Part shown: in pieces, positions 54,310 to 63,622 of the stretch
How positions within the stretch are numbered: position 1 is the stretch's first letter
Layout of the letters: every line of letters starts with the position of its first letter
Origin: Paraburkholderia podalyriae
GTDB lineage: Bacteria > Pseudomonadota > Gammaproteobacteria > Burkholderiales > Burkholderiaceae
Length of the DNA stretch: 64,000 nucleotides
Direction of reading: 5' to 3'
Assembly (NCBI RefSeq): GCF_014397785.1
Contig: NZ_VZQQ01000009.1
Span: forward strand, 1-64,000
Position numbers and translations under genes: made by a program
The notes under the pieces: generated by a model
What the model was told of the DNA's origin: nothing
What the model saw: only the letters and a program-made list of their open reading frames with translations
Database searches by the model: none

Positions 54310-55554
54310 TCACTGCCCGTTCGGGTCGGCTGCACGGGAGCGGTAGAGCAGCAGGTGATCGGTGCCCGATTCGGACAGCCAGAGCTCGCCCGGACGGCCC
54401 ATCATCTGACGCACGTTCGCGTGGTCACGCGGCAACGGCAACACGTCGAACCGCTCGGCACGCGGATCAAAGCGCACTAGCGCGTTAGCGCTCCATTCAC
54501 TGAGCCAGACGATATCCTGGTCGTCGACGAATATTGCGTACGCGTGCGGCTCGTTGCCGGGCAGTCGCCATTCGCGCCATTGATGCGTGGCGGGATCGAA
54601 AACGCCGACTTTTCCCGCGTTCCATTCGCTGACCCAGACGCGCCCCCTGGAATCGGCCCACACGCGGCGCGCGCCCTGGTTCGGCGTTGGTGGCTCAATG
54701 ACTTGGGCCGCACCAGTCGAAAGGTCGATGCGACCAAGATAGTTCCCCGCCAGTGACGCGAAATACAGATCCCCGGAGCGGGTCACGCAGATACCATAGG
54801 GCCCGGCGCCGCGTGGTGCATCGAAGACGCGCATGCGTGCTCGCTGTGGATCGAGTTCGCCGTAGATACCACTTTGCCCGGTAAACCACAGATGCCCCTG
54901 TTTGTCGAACACCGCAGTGTTCAGATTCGCGTCTGACCTGTCCTTGGGCAGCGGAAATCGCGTGACGGCGAGCGTCTTCGGATCGATGCGCACGATGGCG
55001 TTCTGGCCGCCGTCCGTAACCCACGCCGCACCATTGGGGCCGACGATCACGCCATGCGGCGCCGATCCGGTGCCGAGCGCGATCGTGTCGATTTTGCCGC
55101 TGCGCGGGTCCAGCCGCCCGACCACTCCGCGCGCCTGCGCGGTGTACCACACCCTGCCGTCATGCGCCGGTGCAACGTCATGCGGTGCACTGCCGGCAGG
55201 GACGGCGAAGCTCTCGAACGACGGCGGCTGTGTTTGAGCCTGCGCGAGGCCAATGCTGCCTGTAGCGACGGCGCATATAGCAAGCGGAATCGCAAGCCGG
55301 ACAGTCGATTGCCGCGTGGTGGAATGTACCGACGGCAGAAACCCGAAGAGCCGCGCTGCTGCACACGCCAGATAGAAAATCGTAGCGGACCGGCGGGCAG
55401 GGTTTGAGAAGTGTTTGAAGTCGAAACTCGCATGGTCCGCGTCCACCACCGCAAATACTGATCGGCAATACCGGTCCATCACCGCGGCATGCCACGGAAT
55501 AATCGCGAAGATCCACCAAAGAAGCCCCGCAAGTAACAGCGAATGAATCAGCAT
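54310..55554 (-). CDS. Virginiamycin B lyase-like beta-propeller protein
   Basis: A 414-residue protein whose residues 110-410 form a seven-bladed propeller of streptogramin-lyase/NHL type, with repeats such as APHGVIVGPNGAAWVTD, GPYGICVTRSGDLYFAS and EPHAYAIFVDDQDIVWLSEW. A hydrophobic segment ending GLAQAQTQ just before it looks like a signal peptide but has no start codon of its own. The listed start, with GAGG upstream, adds another membrane segment and a poorly structured stretch. Most such homologues are environmental sensors or lactonase-like proteins, so antibiotic cleavage should not be assumed. Confidence 0.75.
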   Translation of the reverse strand: MLIHSLLLAGLLWWIFAIIPWHAAVMDRYCRSVFAVVDADHASFDFKHFSNPARRSATIFYLACAAARLFGFLPSVHSTTRQSTVRLAIPLAICAVATGSIGLAQAQTQPPSFESFAVPAGSAPHDVAPAHDGRVWYTAQARGVVGRLDPRSGKIDTIALGTGSAPHGVIVGPNGAAWVTDGGQNAIVRIDPKTLAVTRFPLPKDRSDANLNTAVFDKQGHLWFTGQSGIYGELDPQRARMRVFDAPRGAGPYGICVTRSGDLYFASLAGNYLGRIDLSTGAAQVIEPPTPNQGARRVWADSRGRVWVSEWNAGKVGVFDPATHQWREWRLPGNEPHAYAIFVDDQDIVWLSEWSANALVRFDPRAERFDVLPLPRDHANVRQMMGRPGELWLSESGTDHLLLYRSRAADPNGQ

Positions 55555-56045
55555 GAGCGGCCTCGATAGCTGCTTATCGCGGTTAACGTATCACGTAAGT
55601 GGTCGAATCCTGAAAGACTGACGCGGCCACCACTGATCTGTTTTCTGCAGATAGCGGGTTACCTAGGAAACCCCGATGAAAGCTATTTGAAATAAGCGTA
55701 GCGTTCGTTAGAAGTGAGTCCCGCGACCGCGCACGCGTCGCCGTGGCTGAATCGGCACAACCAGCCACGACGCAGGCCGGCGCAGCGCATGCCGCCCAAT
55801 GAGTAATGAACGCTACCGGGTTTGTGCCCGGCCCTTCCTACGAGCGGAGCCTTCGCATATGCGAATGGCTTCGCATTTTTATCGAACCCGTCGCAACCGC
55901 GTCGCTGCTCGTGCGCACACGCCCGGCCCCAGGGTAAATACAGATTCGACGGTGCAAAAAAGCTTTATAGAATGGCAAACATTAGCAAGGAGCAACGTTA
56001 CTTGCTATATATTAATTAAGATGCCTCGCAAAGCCCGGAGACACC
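55555..56045. other. Divergent intergenic region with two inverted repeats
   Basis: No gene recognised. GGGTT-A-CCTAGG-A-AACCC (55656-55673) is a near-perfect palindrome upstream of the propeller gene. A second repeat, TAGCAAG-N11-CTTGCTA (listed separately), precedes the monooxygenase gene. Confidence 0.4.
55983..56007. promoter_or_regulatory. Inverted repeat upstream of the FAD monooxygenase
   Basis: TAGCAAG (55983-55989) and CTTGCTA (56001-56007) form a perfect repeat with an 11-base spacer, 39 bases before the monooxygenase ATG and next to an AT-rich stretch (TATATATTAATTAA). It is a candidate operator, possibly for one of the two IclR regulators encoded downstream. Confidence 0.45.
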
Positions 56046-57731
56046 ATGCAGATCGACTACCAAACGATGCGATTCGACTACGAGCGAGCCGCCGAGCACG
56101 ATGGCGGTGCGCCGCTCACCTACCCGGTGGTCGTAGTCGGGGCGGGTCCGGTCGGGCTGACCGCGGCCATCGATCTGGCCCAGCAGGGCGTTCGCGCCGT
56201 GCTGCTCGACAACGACGACACGCTGTCGAGCGGTTCGCGCGCAATCTGTTTCGCGAAACGGACGCTGGAAATTTTCGACCGGCTCGGCTGCGGCGCGCGG
56301 ATGGTCGACAAAGGCGTGAGCTGGAACGTCGGCAAGGTGTTCCTGCAGGATGAGCTGATCTATACCTTCAACATGCTGCCCGAGACAGGCCACGCGCGCC
56401 CTGCATTCATCAATCTGCAGCAGTACTACGTCGAGGGCTATCTGGCGGACCGCGCGAAACAAACCGCGAATCTGCAGATGCGCTGGAAAAGCAACGTCAT
56501 CGGTCTGACCCAGCAAAACGACTATGTCGAGTTGCAGGTCGAAACGCCGGATGGCATTTATCCGCTGCGCGCGCAATATGTGATCGCCGCAGACGGCGCG
56601 CGCAGCGCGGTGCGCAAGGCACTCGGCCTCGACAGCCACGGTCGCACGTTCAAGGACCGCTTCCTGATCGCGGATGTGAAGATGAAGGCGCCGTTTCCCA
56701 CCGAACGCTGGTTCTGGTTCGATCCGCCCTTTCATCGCAATCAATCGGTTCTACTGCACAGGCAGCCCGACAACGTCTGGCGCATCGATTTCCAGCTCGG
56801 CTGGGACGCCGATCCAATCGCGGAAAAACAGCCCGAAAAAGTGATTCCGCGCGTGAAAGCACTGCTCGGCGACGACGCCGAATTCGAGCTCGAATGGGTC
56901 AGCGTCTACACGTTTTCGTGTTTGCGAATGGACAGTTTCCGGCATGGCCGCGTGCTGTTCGCGGGCGATTCGGCGCATGGCGTGTCGCCGTTCGGCGCGC
57001 GCGGCGCGAATAGCGGCGTGCAGGATGCGGACAATCTTGCCTGGAAGTTGCGACTCGTCGTCAATGGCGACGCACCGCCCGCTCTGCTCGATACCTATGC
57101 GTCGGAGCGCGAATATGCCGCGGACGAAAACATCCTGAACTCATCGCGCGCCACTGACTTCATCACGCCGAAAAGCGCGGTCTCGCGGATGTTCCGCGAC
57201 GCCACGCTGAAGCTCGCGAAAACGTGCCCGTTCGCGCGGCGCATGGTCAACAGCGGCCGTCTGTCGGTGCCGGCGGTTCTGCGCGACTCACCGCTGAACA
57301 CGCCCGACGCCGACGCATTCATTGGCGCGATGGTGCCGGGCGCCGCATGCACCGACGCGCCCGTCGAGGTCGATGGCGAAGATGCCTGGTTCCTCAATCA
57401 GACGGGCCATGGTGGCTTCACTGGGGTGCATTTCTGCGGCCACGGAGACGACCTGACGACATGCGCCGAACAGCTTGGCGCGCTCGCGCGCCTCGCGGTT
57501 CCCGTCCATTCGCTGATCGTCGTGCCGCGTGGCGCGGCCGTGACCGCTCTGCCCGACATGCCGCACGTCAAGGTGATCGAGGACGGCGAAGGCATCGTCA
57601 CGCATCGCTTCGATGCGCGGCCCGGCACGTTTTATCTGCTGCGTCCGGACCAGCACGTGTGCGCGCGCTGGCGCGCACTCGACACCGCATCGGTCGCCAA
57701 GGCCGTGGATCGCGCAACCTGCAACGGATAA
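56046..57731 (+). CDS. FAD-dependent aromatic hydroxylase
   Basis: A 561-residue group A flavoprotein monooxygenase of the PheA/MhpA-like family. The FAD dinucleotide loop reads VVVGAGPVGLTAAIDL, the middle DG motif YVIAADGARSAVRK, and the FAD-phosphate motif LFAGDSAHGVSPFGARGANSG. It should hydroxylate an aromatic ring using NAD(P)H and oxygen; the substrate is unknown. GGAG precedes the ATG. It is followed within six bases by a DUF2783 gene, a usual partner, and by two IclR regulators on the opposite strand. Confidence 0.9.
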   Translation: MQIDYQTMRFDYERAAEHDGGAPLTYPVVVVGAGPVGLTAAIDLAQQGVRAVLLDNDDTLSSGSRAICFAKRTLEIFDRLGCGARMVDKGVSWNVGKVFLQDELIYTFNMLPETGHARPAFINLQQYYVEGYLADRAKQTANLQMRWKSNVIGLTQQNDYVELQVETPDGIYPLRAQYVIAADGARSAVRKALGLDSHGRTFKDRFLIADVKMKAPFPTERWFWFDPPFHRNQSVLLHRQPDNVWRIDFQLGWDADPIAEKQPEKVIPRVKALLGDDAEFELEWVSVYTFSCLRMDSFRHGRVLFAGDSAHGVSPFGARGANSGVQDADNLAWKLRLVVNGDAPPALLDTYASEREYAADENILNSSRATDFITPKSAVSRMFRDATLKLAKTCPFARRMVNSGRLSVPAVLRDSPLNTPDADAFIGAMVPGAACTDAPVEVDGEDAWFLNQTGHGGFTGVHFCGHGDDLTTCAEQLGALARLAVPVHSLIVVPRGAAVTALPDMPHVKVIEDGEGIVTHRFDARPGTFYLLRPDQHVCARWRALDTASVAKAVDRATCNG

Positions 57732-57736
57732 CCATC

Positions 57737-57928
57737 ATGACCAAGCTGAACATCGAAACGAACATGGCCGATCCCGATGCGTTCTATCAAAAGCTCATCG
57801 ACGCGCACAGCGGACTGACCGACGAGCAAAGCCATTTCATGAACGCGAAGCTGGTGCTGCTGCTCGCAAACCACATCGGCGATGCCGACGTGCTGCTCGA
57901 AGCGCTCGCGCTGGCGCGCGCGGATTGA
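57737..57928 (+). CDS. DUF2783 small protein
   Basis: A 63-residue cytoplasmic protein of the DUF2783 family (LIDAHSGLTDEQSHFMNAKLV), almost certainly all helical. These short proteins accompany FAD monooxygenase genes; a structural or accessory role is likely but unproven. It starts five bases after the monooxygenase stop and so is in the same operon. Confidence 0.85.
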   Translation: MTKLNIETNMADPDAFYQKLIDAHSGLTDEQSHFMNAKLVLLLANHIGDADVLLEALALARAD

Positions 57929-57961
57929 CCCAGCGGATTGACCCGGCGGGTTGGCCTTCCT

Positions 57962-58816
57962 TCAGCGCCCGATCCAGCCGAACCGCCACGACAGCCGTCT
58001 TGTGGTCGCGAGGAGCCTTTGCGCGGTCGGGCCATGCAGGCTGTCATCGAAGCTGCCCGACGTACCGATCACCGCAACCACCAGACTGACACTCCCCGTG
58101 TGATCGAACACGGGCGCGGCCAACGCGCCGATGCCCGGCACCGGCGCATCGAGCGCGTCATCGATGCCTTGGTTCAGAACCTTCTCCCGCCGTGCCAGAT
58201 AGGTCGGGGCCAACGACGGCGGGCCTTTTTTCGGCGACAGGAGCACTTCCGCAACCGGCGCGCCCGAGAGCCTGATTGATTCCTGCGACAACAGCCCGAC
58301 CAGTACGTCGTCCGCGAGATGCGCGGCGAACACGCGTCCTATCGCCGTGTTGACGAGCGACATCACGGTGCCGACCCGCAGGCTCACGTGTTGTGGTGTC
58401 GCCGATTCTTCGAAGCGGATCACGGTAGGCCCCAGAGGTCCAAGGATCGCCACCGCGACACTCATGCCGGACTCCGCCGCGAGCGTGACGATCTCCGGTT
58501 CGGCGTCGCGAATCGGCGACATGCGCTGCAACGCGATCAGCCCGAGTTCCAATCCGAGCGGTCCCGCGCTGAAAAGACCCGCGTCGTCGCGGCTCAGCAA
58601 GCCCACCTTGATCAGACTCACCAGATGCGGAAACGCCTTGGCGGCGGGCATATCGGCGGCGGCGGCCAGATCGCGCAGCGACAGCGGACGGCCGGCGGCA
58701 ACGAGTGCAAGCAGCAGTTCGCCGGTGTTGTCGAGCGCGCTGATCCCGCGCTGAGCTTTCGTGTCGTTGAGTTGGGGCGTGTTCGCGTCAGCCGCGCCCG
58801 GGGTTTCGATCTGCAT
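57962..58816 (-). CDS. IclR-family regulator (second of a pair)
   Basis: A 284-residue IclR-type regulator with an N-terminal winged helix (ISALDNTGELLLALV, then SLRDLAAAADMPAAKAFPHL) and a C-terminal effector domain. It starts five bases after the stop of a second, related IclR gene, so the two are co-transcribed. ATG 58816 has only a weak ribosome binding site, consistent with coupling. The likely targets are the monooxygenase operon and the MBL gene. Confidence 0.88.
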   Translation of the reverse strand: MQIETPGAADANTPQLNDTKAQRGISALDNTGELLLALVAAGRPLSLRDLAAAADMPAAKAFPHLVSLIKVGLLSRDDAGLFSAGPLGLELGLIALQRMSPIRDAEPEIVTLAAESGMSVAVAILGPLGPTVIRFEESATPQHVSLRVGTVMSLVNTAIGRVFAAHLADDVLVGLLSQESIRLSGAPVAEVLLSPKKGPPSLAPTYLARREKVLNQGIDDALDAPVPGIGALAAPVFDHTGSVSLVVAVIGTSGSFDDSLHGPTAQRLLATTRRLSWRFGWIGR

Positions 58817-58821
58817 GGTTC

Positions 58822-59625
58822 TCAGGCGGGTGTGATCACCGCTTCGGTGATACGTCGGGAAGTTTCGAGCAACTGACGCGCGACCGCACCATCCCACTCG
58901 ACGTCGATCGCGGCCGATGAGCCGATCGCCGTCAATGCGAGTTGCATCCGTTGATCGCCATCGAACACCGGCACGCTGAGACTGCTGATGCCCGGACTCG
59001 GCGCATCGATTCCGCGCTCGATGCCGCGAGCGCGGATTTCATCAAGGCGTTTGCGCCACTTCGGGCTCGCCAGCCCTTTGGCAGCGCGGCCACGGGCCGG
59101 CGCCGCGTCCGTCGACTGAGCTTGGCTTTGCACCATTTCCGCGACCTGCTCTGGCGCGCAGAACGCGCAGAAGACGCGCCCCGTCGACGTCGCTTCGAGC
59201 GACATCACCGTGCCGATGTGCAGATTCACATGCAGCGCAGCACCGCTGCGCTCGTATCTCACGATGGTCGGTCCCTGCACGCCCGCCACGCAGATCGCCA
59301 CGCTCAGACCTATCCGCTCCGCGAGCGCGGCCGCATACGGCACCGCGATGCGATAGACCGGTTGCTGTTCGATATGCATCAGGCCAAGTCGCAACGACAG
59401 CGGCCCCGGCTCGTAGTTTCCGGTAAGGGCGTCGCGCTTGACGAGGCCGAGCCGCGTCAGGCTCACGAGATACGTATGAGCCTGCGCCGACGATAGTTGT
59501 GCGTCGCCGGCCAGTTCGGTCAGCCCGAGCGGTGCGCGCTGTCGCGCGAGCGCCTGCAGCAGACGTCCGCCGACTTCGACGCTCTGAATGCCCCGCTGTT
59601 TCTTTTCGATTGTCGTATCAGCCAT
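58822..59625 (-). CDS. IclR-family regulator (first of a pair)
   Basis: A 267-residue IclR-type regulator: winged helix (IQSVEVGGRLLQAL, LTELAGDAQLSSAQAHTYLVSL) and effector domain. Its partner downstream has the same architecture and similar wording (for example GTVMSL in both). It is divergent from the MBL-fold gene, with a perfect inverted repeat in the shared promoter region. I start at ATG 59625; a TTG four codons upstream is possible. Confidence 0.88.
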   Translation of the reverse strand: MADTTIEKKQRGIQSVEVGGRLLQALARQRAPLGLTELAGDAQLSSAQAHTYLVSLTRLGLVKRDALTGNYEPGPLSLRLGLMHIEQQPVYRIAVPYAAALAERIGLSVAICVAGVQGPTIVRYERSGAALHVNLHIGTVMSLEATSTGRVFCAFCAPEQVAEMVQSQAQSTDAAPARGRAAKGLASPKWRKRLDEIRARGIERGIDAPSPGISSLSVPVFDGDQRMQLALTAIGSSAAIDVEWDGAVARQLLETSRRITEAVITPA

Positions 59626-59745
59626 CGTGTTGTCCAACCTTGCCCCCGAAGGAGATTCGGCTCGTTCGGTGTCGCCCGTGGAAGGCCTAGATGGTATCCG
59701 ATCGGACCGTGCCGACCAACCAACGGAGTTTACCCTAGCTTAGTG

Positions 59746-59767
59746 AATGACAAGCTATTTTGTCATT
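59746..59767. promoter_or_regulatory. Operator-like repeat AATGACAA-N6-TTGTCATT
   Basis: Perfect 8-base arms with a 6-base spacer lie between the divergent IclR gene (start 59625) and the MBL-fold gene (start 59832). The placement and symmetry fit an IclR-type operator; which regulator binds is inference. Confidence 0.65.
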
Positions 59768-59831
59768 GACAAATCACAACATGACGACGACCATGAGTCA
59801 TCCCCCAACGACTCGTGAGACGGAGACAGAC

Positions 59832-60791
59832 ATGGCGAAGGCTTTCGCATCCCAGGCGGATCTGGAAGAAAAGAAGATCACGTGGACCCAATTGTCGGAA
59901 AACGCGTATGCGTACACGGCCGAGGGCGACCCCAACTCGGGCGTGATCGTCGGCGACGACGGCGTGCTGATCGTCGACACCACCGCCACGCCGGCCATGG
60001 CGCAAGACCTGATCGCGAAGATCCGCAGCGTCACCGACAAGCCGATCAAATACGTCGTGTTGTCGCACTATCACGCGGTGCGTGTGCTGGGTGCGTCGGC
60101 GTACTTCAAGGAGGGCGCGCAGCAGGTGATCGCCAGCCGCGGCACCTACGAAATGATCGTCGAGCGCGGCGAAGCCGATATGAAGTCGGAGATCGAACGC
60201 TTCCCGCGTCTTTTTGCAGGCGTCGAAACGGTGCCCGGTCTGACGTGGCCGACGCTGGTTTTCGAAAAGGAAATGACGCTCTTTCTCGGCAAGCTCGAAG
60301 TGCGCATCGCGCATCTCGGCTCCGGCCACACGAAGGGTGACACGGTCGTCTGGCTGCCGTCGCAGAAGGTGCTGTTCTCCGGCGACCTGGTCGAGTATGA
60401 CGCGGCCTGCTATTGCGGCGACGCGCAACTCGAACAATGGCCGGCGACGCTCGAGGCATTGCGCGCCCTGAACGCGGAGAAGATGGTGCCGGGTCGCGGG
60501 CCCGCGCTACTGTCGCCGGCGGAAGTGAACAAGGGCCTCGACTACACGAAAGACTTCGTCACCACGCTGTTGCAGGCGGGCCGTGACGCATTCAAGGACA
60601 AGCTCGATCTGAAGGGCGCGATGGCGCTCACGCGCAAGGCAATGGACCCGAAGTTCGGCAACGTCTTCATCTACGAGCATTGCCTGCCGTTCGACGTGTC
60701 GCGGGCCTACGACGAAGCGAGCGGCATCAGCCATCCGCGCATCTGGACCGCGCAGCGCGACAAGGAAATGTGGGACGCGCTGCAGAATTGA
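59832..60791 (+). CDS. MBL-fold hydrolase-like protein with altered metal motif
   Basis: A 319-residue metallo-beta-lactamase-fold protein. The first metal motif reads SHYHAVRVLG: His79 and His81 are kept, but the usual Asp-His of HxHxDH is Val83-Arg84. Later ligands His166 (GSGHTKGD) and Asp185 (LFSGDLVEYD) remain. It may therefore bind one metal or have other chemistry. The ATG at 59832 follows GGAGACAGAC; upstream ATGs (59781) lack that spacing. It is divergent from the IclR pair and probably belongs to the same aromatic-compound pathway as the monooxygenase. Confidence 0.85.
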   Translation: MAKAFASQADLEEKKITWTQLSENAYAYTAEGDPNSGVIVGDDGVLIVDTTATPAMAQDLIAKIRSVTDKPIKYVVLSHYHAVRVLGASAYFKEGAQQVIASRGTYEMIVERGEADMKSEIERFPRLFAGVETVPGLTWPTLVFEKEMTLFLGKLEVRIAHLGSGHTKGDTVVWLPSQKVLFSGDLVEYDAACYCGDAQLEQWPATLEALRALNAEKMVPGRGPALLSPAEVNKGLDYTKDFVTTLLQAGRDAFKDKLDLKGAMALTRKAMDPKFGNVFIYEHCLPFDVSRAYDEASGISHPRIWTAQRDKEMWDALQN

Positions 60792-60825
60792 TCGCCCCCT
60801 CGCACTTGGGGAAAGGTCGCCACGC

Positions 60826-61115
60826 TTTCGCATGTCGTGCTCGATGTCGCGTTTATCTCGGCGAGTTCCTGCGATTTGCGGCGCGGCGCCACCACGCCTT
60901 CGGCGCCGAAAGTCGTCGTGGAGCGTGCGGCGATGGACGTAGCTTCGCGCAAATGGCTCGTGTCGGGCTGCTCGAAGTACGGCACGGTCGGACTGTACAA
61001 AGCTGCGACGCTCGAGTCAGTCGATCTCGTCGTCACCGACAACGGATTCGCTGCGGACGCCGCCATCGCGATCCGACAAGCTGGCACCGAGCTGGCTCTA
61101 GCGTCCGCTAGATAG
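60826..61115 (+). pseudogene. DeoR-family regulator, C-terminal remnant
   Basis: About 90 codons match the end of the DeoR sugar-phosphate-sensing domain (SSCDLRRGATTPS, APKVVVERAAM, LVSGCSKYG, VDLVVTDNGF). The helix-turn-helix and the first half of the sensor are absent, and the frame lacks a ribosome binding site. It lies just after the MBL gene and must be the leftover of a deletion. Confidence 0.7.
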
Positions 61116-61158
61116 CGGACTTCGCGCTGCTAGCCGGCAGCCCCTGGGACCCAACACC

Positions 61159-61332
61159 TCACAACTGACGCGCCCCCGCCGAAGCCCCGTCTCCCGGCGC
61201 GGACGCCGCAACACCCATCTTCGCACCACCCGCACTCATGCTGTCGTTGCCGGCCTGGTGCGCTTTCTGACAACTCGCTACGCCGCAGATCAACGACGTA
61301 ACCAGTAGAACCGCCAATATGAATCGACTCAT
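61159..61332 (-). CDS. Small 57-residue lipoprotein
   Basis: A short gene with an AGGAG ribosome binding site six bases before the ATG. The product has a lipoprotein signal (SRFILAVLLVTSLICGVAS, lipidated Cys21) and a 36-residue Gly/Ala/Ser-rich mature part. It should be anchored in the outer or inner membrane. The family is not recognised; entericidin-like toxins and other small envelope lipoproteins share this size but have no visible motif here. Confidence 0.7.
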   Translation of the reverse strand: MSRFILAVLLVTSLICGVASCQKAHQAGNDSMSAGGAKMGVAASAPGDGASAGARQL

Positions 61333-61481
61333 CTCTGCTCCTCGCGTCGGTCATTGGTGACGCTGCAGCAGCGGACATGCCCAATCGCGCAAGCCTCGCG
61401 AACCGAAGGTCAAGCGAAACGTTCAGGCATAACTGATGCGCGCGACGACGCCACCAGCTCCCACAGCGAAAGGAAAAGCCA

Positions 61482-62227
61482 ATGTCCACCGCGCCGTCCG
61501 CTATCAGACATCCCGCCAGACATCCGTCGAAACTCCCGCCCGCGATCTTCGGACTGTTGAACCCCATCCCGTATGGCATGTTCGTCGGCGCGTTGATCTT
61601 CGACCTGACCTACATGAGCACGCGTAACGTGTTCTGGGGCAAGAGCGCCGCGTGGCTCGTCTCGGTGGGCCGATCATTGCCCTCATTCCGCGCCTGCTCA
61701 ATTTCGGTCACGTCTGGGAATGGCAGCGGTATGTGTTCATCGACCATCTGCATTCCCCGTTCGGCATGCAGCTCGTCGGCGACACCCTCTATGTCGCCGA
61801 TACCGATGCGATCCTGAAGTTTCCATACAAGACGGGCGAAACCACCATCAGCGAGCGCGGCGTCGAGCTCGCCGATCTCCCCGATACGGTCAACCATCAC
61901 TGGACCAAAGCCCTGCTCGCCAGTCGTGACGGCAAGAAGCTGTATGTGGGCGCCGGCTCCAACAGCAATGTCGGCGAGAACGGCCTCGAAGTCGAGTACC
62001 GGCGCGCGGACGTACTCGAAGTCGATACGGCGACGGGCGCAAGCCGCATTTACGCGGCGGGCATTCGCAATCCGACCGGCCTGCAATGGGAACCGACGAC
62101 GGGCCGACTCTGGGCCATCGCGAACGAGCGCGACGAGCTCGGCCCCGATCTGGTGCCCGACTATCTGACGTCGGTGAAGGAGAATGCCTTCTACGGGTGG
62201 TCCAAAAGCACGCGATATGCAATTTGA
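61482..62227 (+). pseudogene. Fused remnants of a DUF2231-like protein and sorbosone dehydrogenase
   Basis: Two gene fragments lie end to end in two frames. From 61482 the sequence reads as the N-terminus of a small DUF2231-like membrane protein ([26 protein letters not shown]), shifts frame near 61660, and continues [15 protein letters not shown]. From about 61715 it becomes the middle of a PQQ-type sugar (sorbosone) dehydrogenase propeller ([45 protein letters not shown]) and stops at 62227, before the family's C-terminus. A deletion joining two genes plus an indel explains it. Confidence 0.65.
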
Positions 62228-62365
62228 GCGGATCGACGCAAAGCCGCGCCAGCCAAGGCTTTCAGCGAATTCTGGCTATCCTGGAGAACCGGCAACGGCG
62301 GCGCTTACGGCGTGCGCGAGAATCGTTCATGCTCGGCCGTATGGTCAACGACACTGGAGCGCGCC

Positions 62366-62569
62366 ATGTGTTATCAGAAACCCGTACAGCTGCTGGAAAA
62401 CCTGCTCGAAGCAGTGCCGCTCAAGCCGAACGATCGCGGCCACACCGCGATGGATGACTTCGACCACTTCTGCGCTTACACGGGCTGCTCCGAGGACCTC
62501 CTAGGCCCGCAGGCTTTCGCATGGGTCAAGCTCGCCTACATCGACGCCAAGACAGCCGCATCGTGCTAG
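62366..62569 (+). CDS. Small hypothetical protein
   Basis: A 67-residue cytoplasmic protein, acidic, with four cysteines (two in DDFDHFCAYTGCSEDL, near the middle). GGAG lies six bases before the ATG. I do not recognise a family. It sits alone among gene fragments but has good coding character. Confidence 0.6.
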   Translation: MCYQKPVQLLENLLEAVPLKPNDRGHTAMDDFDHFCAYTGCSEDLLGPQAFAWVKLAYIDAKTAASC

Positions 62570-62795
62570 CAATCCGGGCCGACGACCACCGCCGCAAGTC
62601 GACCCGCTCCAGCCGTTCATCTTTCCCTGAAGCGGACGCTCACGGTCAACAACGGCCAGCGGGTGCAGGCCGATGGCCGTCCGACCGAGCGGGGGTAAGC
62701 CCGCGACTCGGCGGCAATGCCAGGACACTGACCACCTCAAAAGAGCACAGTGTCTCGGGTTCACTCGCCGTGAAAGCAACATAACCCTCCGGATG

Positions 62796-63110
62796 TCACT
62801 TACTTTTCAGTCCGTCTCGCCAGGCGATCGCTTCGAGTTCGACCCGGACTGCGTCCTCGACGGCAACTACGGGGTGCGCCCGAAATTCAAATGCAGGGAA
62901 TGTCGAGCAAACTTTGTGAACCGCCAATGGATCGTCGCAGTCAACCAACATGTGCCCACCCCACTCTCCCACGCGCACCACGAAAAACTCGATCTTGAAG
63001 TTGTCTGGCGCCTTCCACTGACTAAATACATCAAGGATTCGCTTCTGGGCATTCTCGTACTCTACAGGCGACCCTTGCGTGCGTTCGAACCAGCTAATGA
63101 CGTACTTCAT
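62796..63110 (-). CDS. DUF3303 family protein
   Basis: A 104-residue protein matching DUF3303, with MKYVISWFERTQGSP at the start and FFVVRVGEWGGHMLVDCDD in the middle. Probably a small ferredoxin-like alpha-beta fold; function unknown. ATG 63110 has AGGAGG six bases upstream, whereas the in-frame ATG at 63116 abuts it. No operon partners. Confidence 0.82.
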   Translation of the reverse strand: MKYVISWFERTQGSPVEYENAQKRILDVFSQWKAPDNFKIEFFVVRVGEWGGHMLVDCDDPLAVHKVCSTFPAFEFRAHPVVAVEDAVRVELEAIAWRDGLKSK

Positions 63111-63622
63111 TGCCATCCTCCTTTAAAACATCGATGTCGACAGAACGCTCGCCGTATGGACGGGCTAGCGAATCAGCAAGCGACAACTGGAGCAGCGGCG
63201 ACGAATGCCCATTGCCTTTTGCCCTTCTTATGCATCGCTTGAAAATGGCCAATGAGGGTCGTTTTACGTGTTCAGAACCGGACGCCAACCACGGTGACTA
63301 GCGACGGCGGCCCCGAACCGTGACGGCGTTGGTGATCGCCATCAAGTCAGCTTAGCTCATCGCCAACGGCATTCGATGGAAATGTAACTGCGAGCGCAGT
63401 TAATGGCCGAACCCTGCCCGATGTCGATCTCGATCGACTACCGCTCGTCGCTGAAACGCGACCGGCAAAATGCGACCCAACCCGGCCGTTTGGTCGCGAG
63501 GATTCTAGCGGCGCTTCCTTAGCTACAACGGCCATTCGCCCAGGAGCGCGCACCGGCCGCCTCGGTCGCCTCGGTCGCTCGCCGACGGAATCTGCACGTC
63601 GCCGCAGCCAGGGGACGCTTCG
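63111..63622. other. 512-base region, no gene recognised
   Basis: Only short open frames of unlikely composition occur on both strands. No terminator or strong repeat was seen. Together with the flanking fragments it looks like decayed sequence. Confidence 0.4.

Noticed and set aside
54310..55554. Calling the propeller protein an antibiotic-resistance lyase
   Set aside because: The fold is shared by many non-lyase proteins, and I could not confirm the catalytic His/Glu set.
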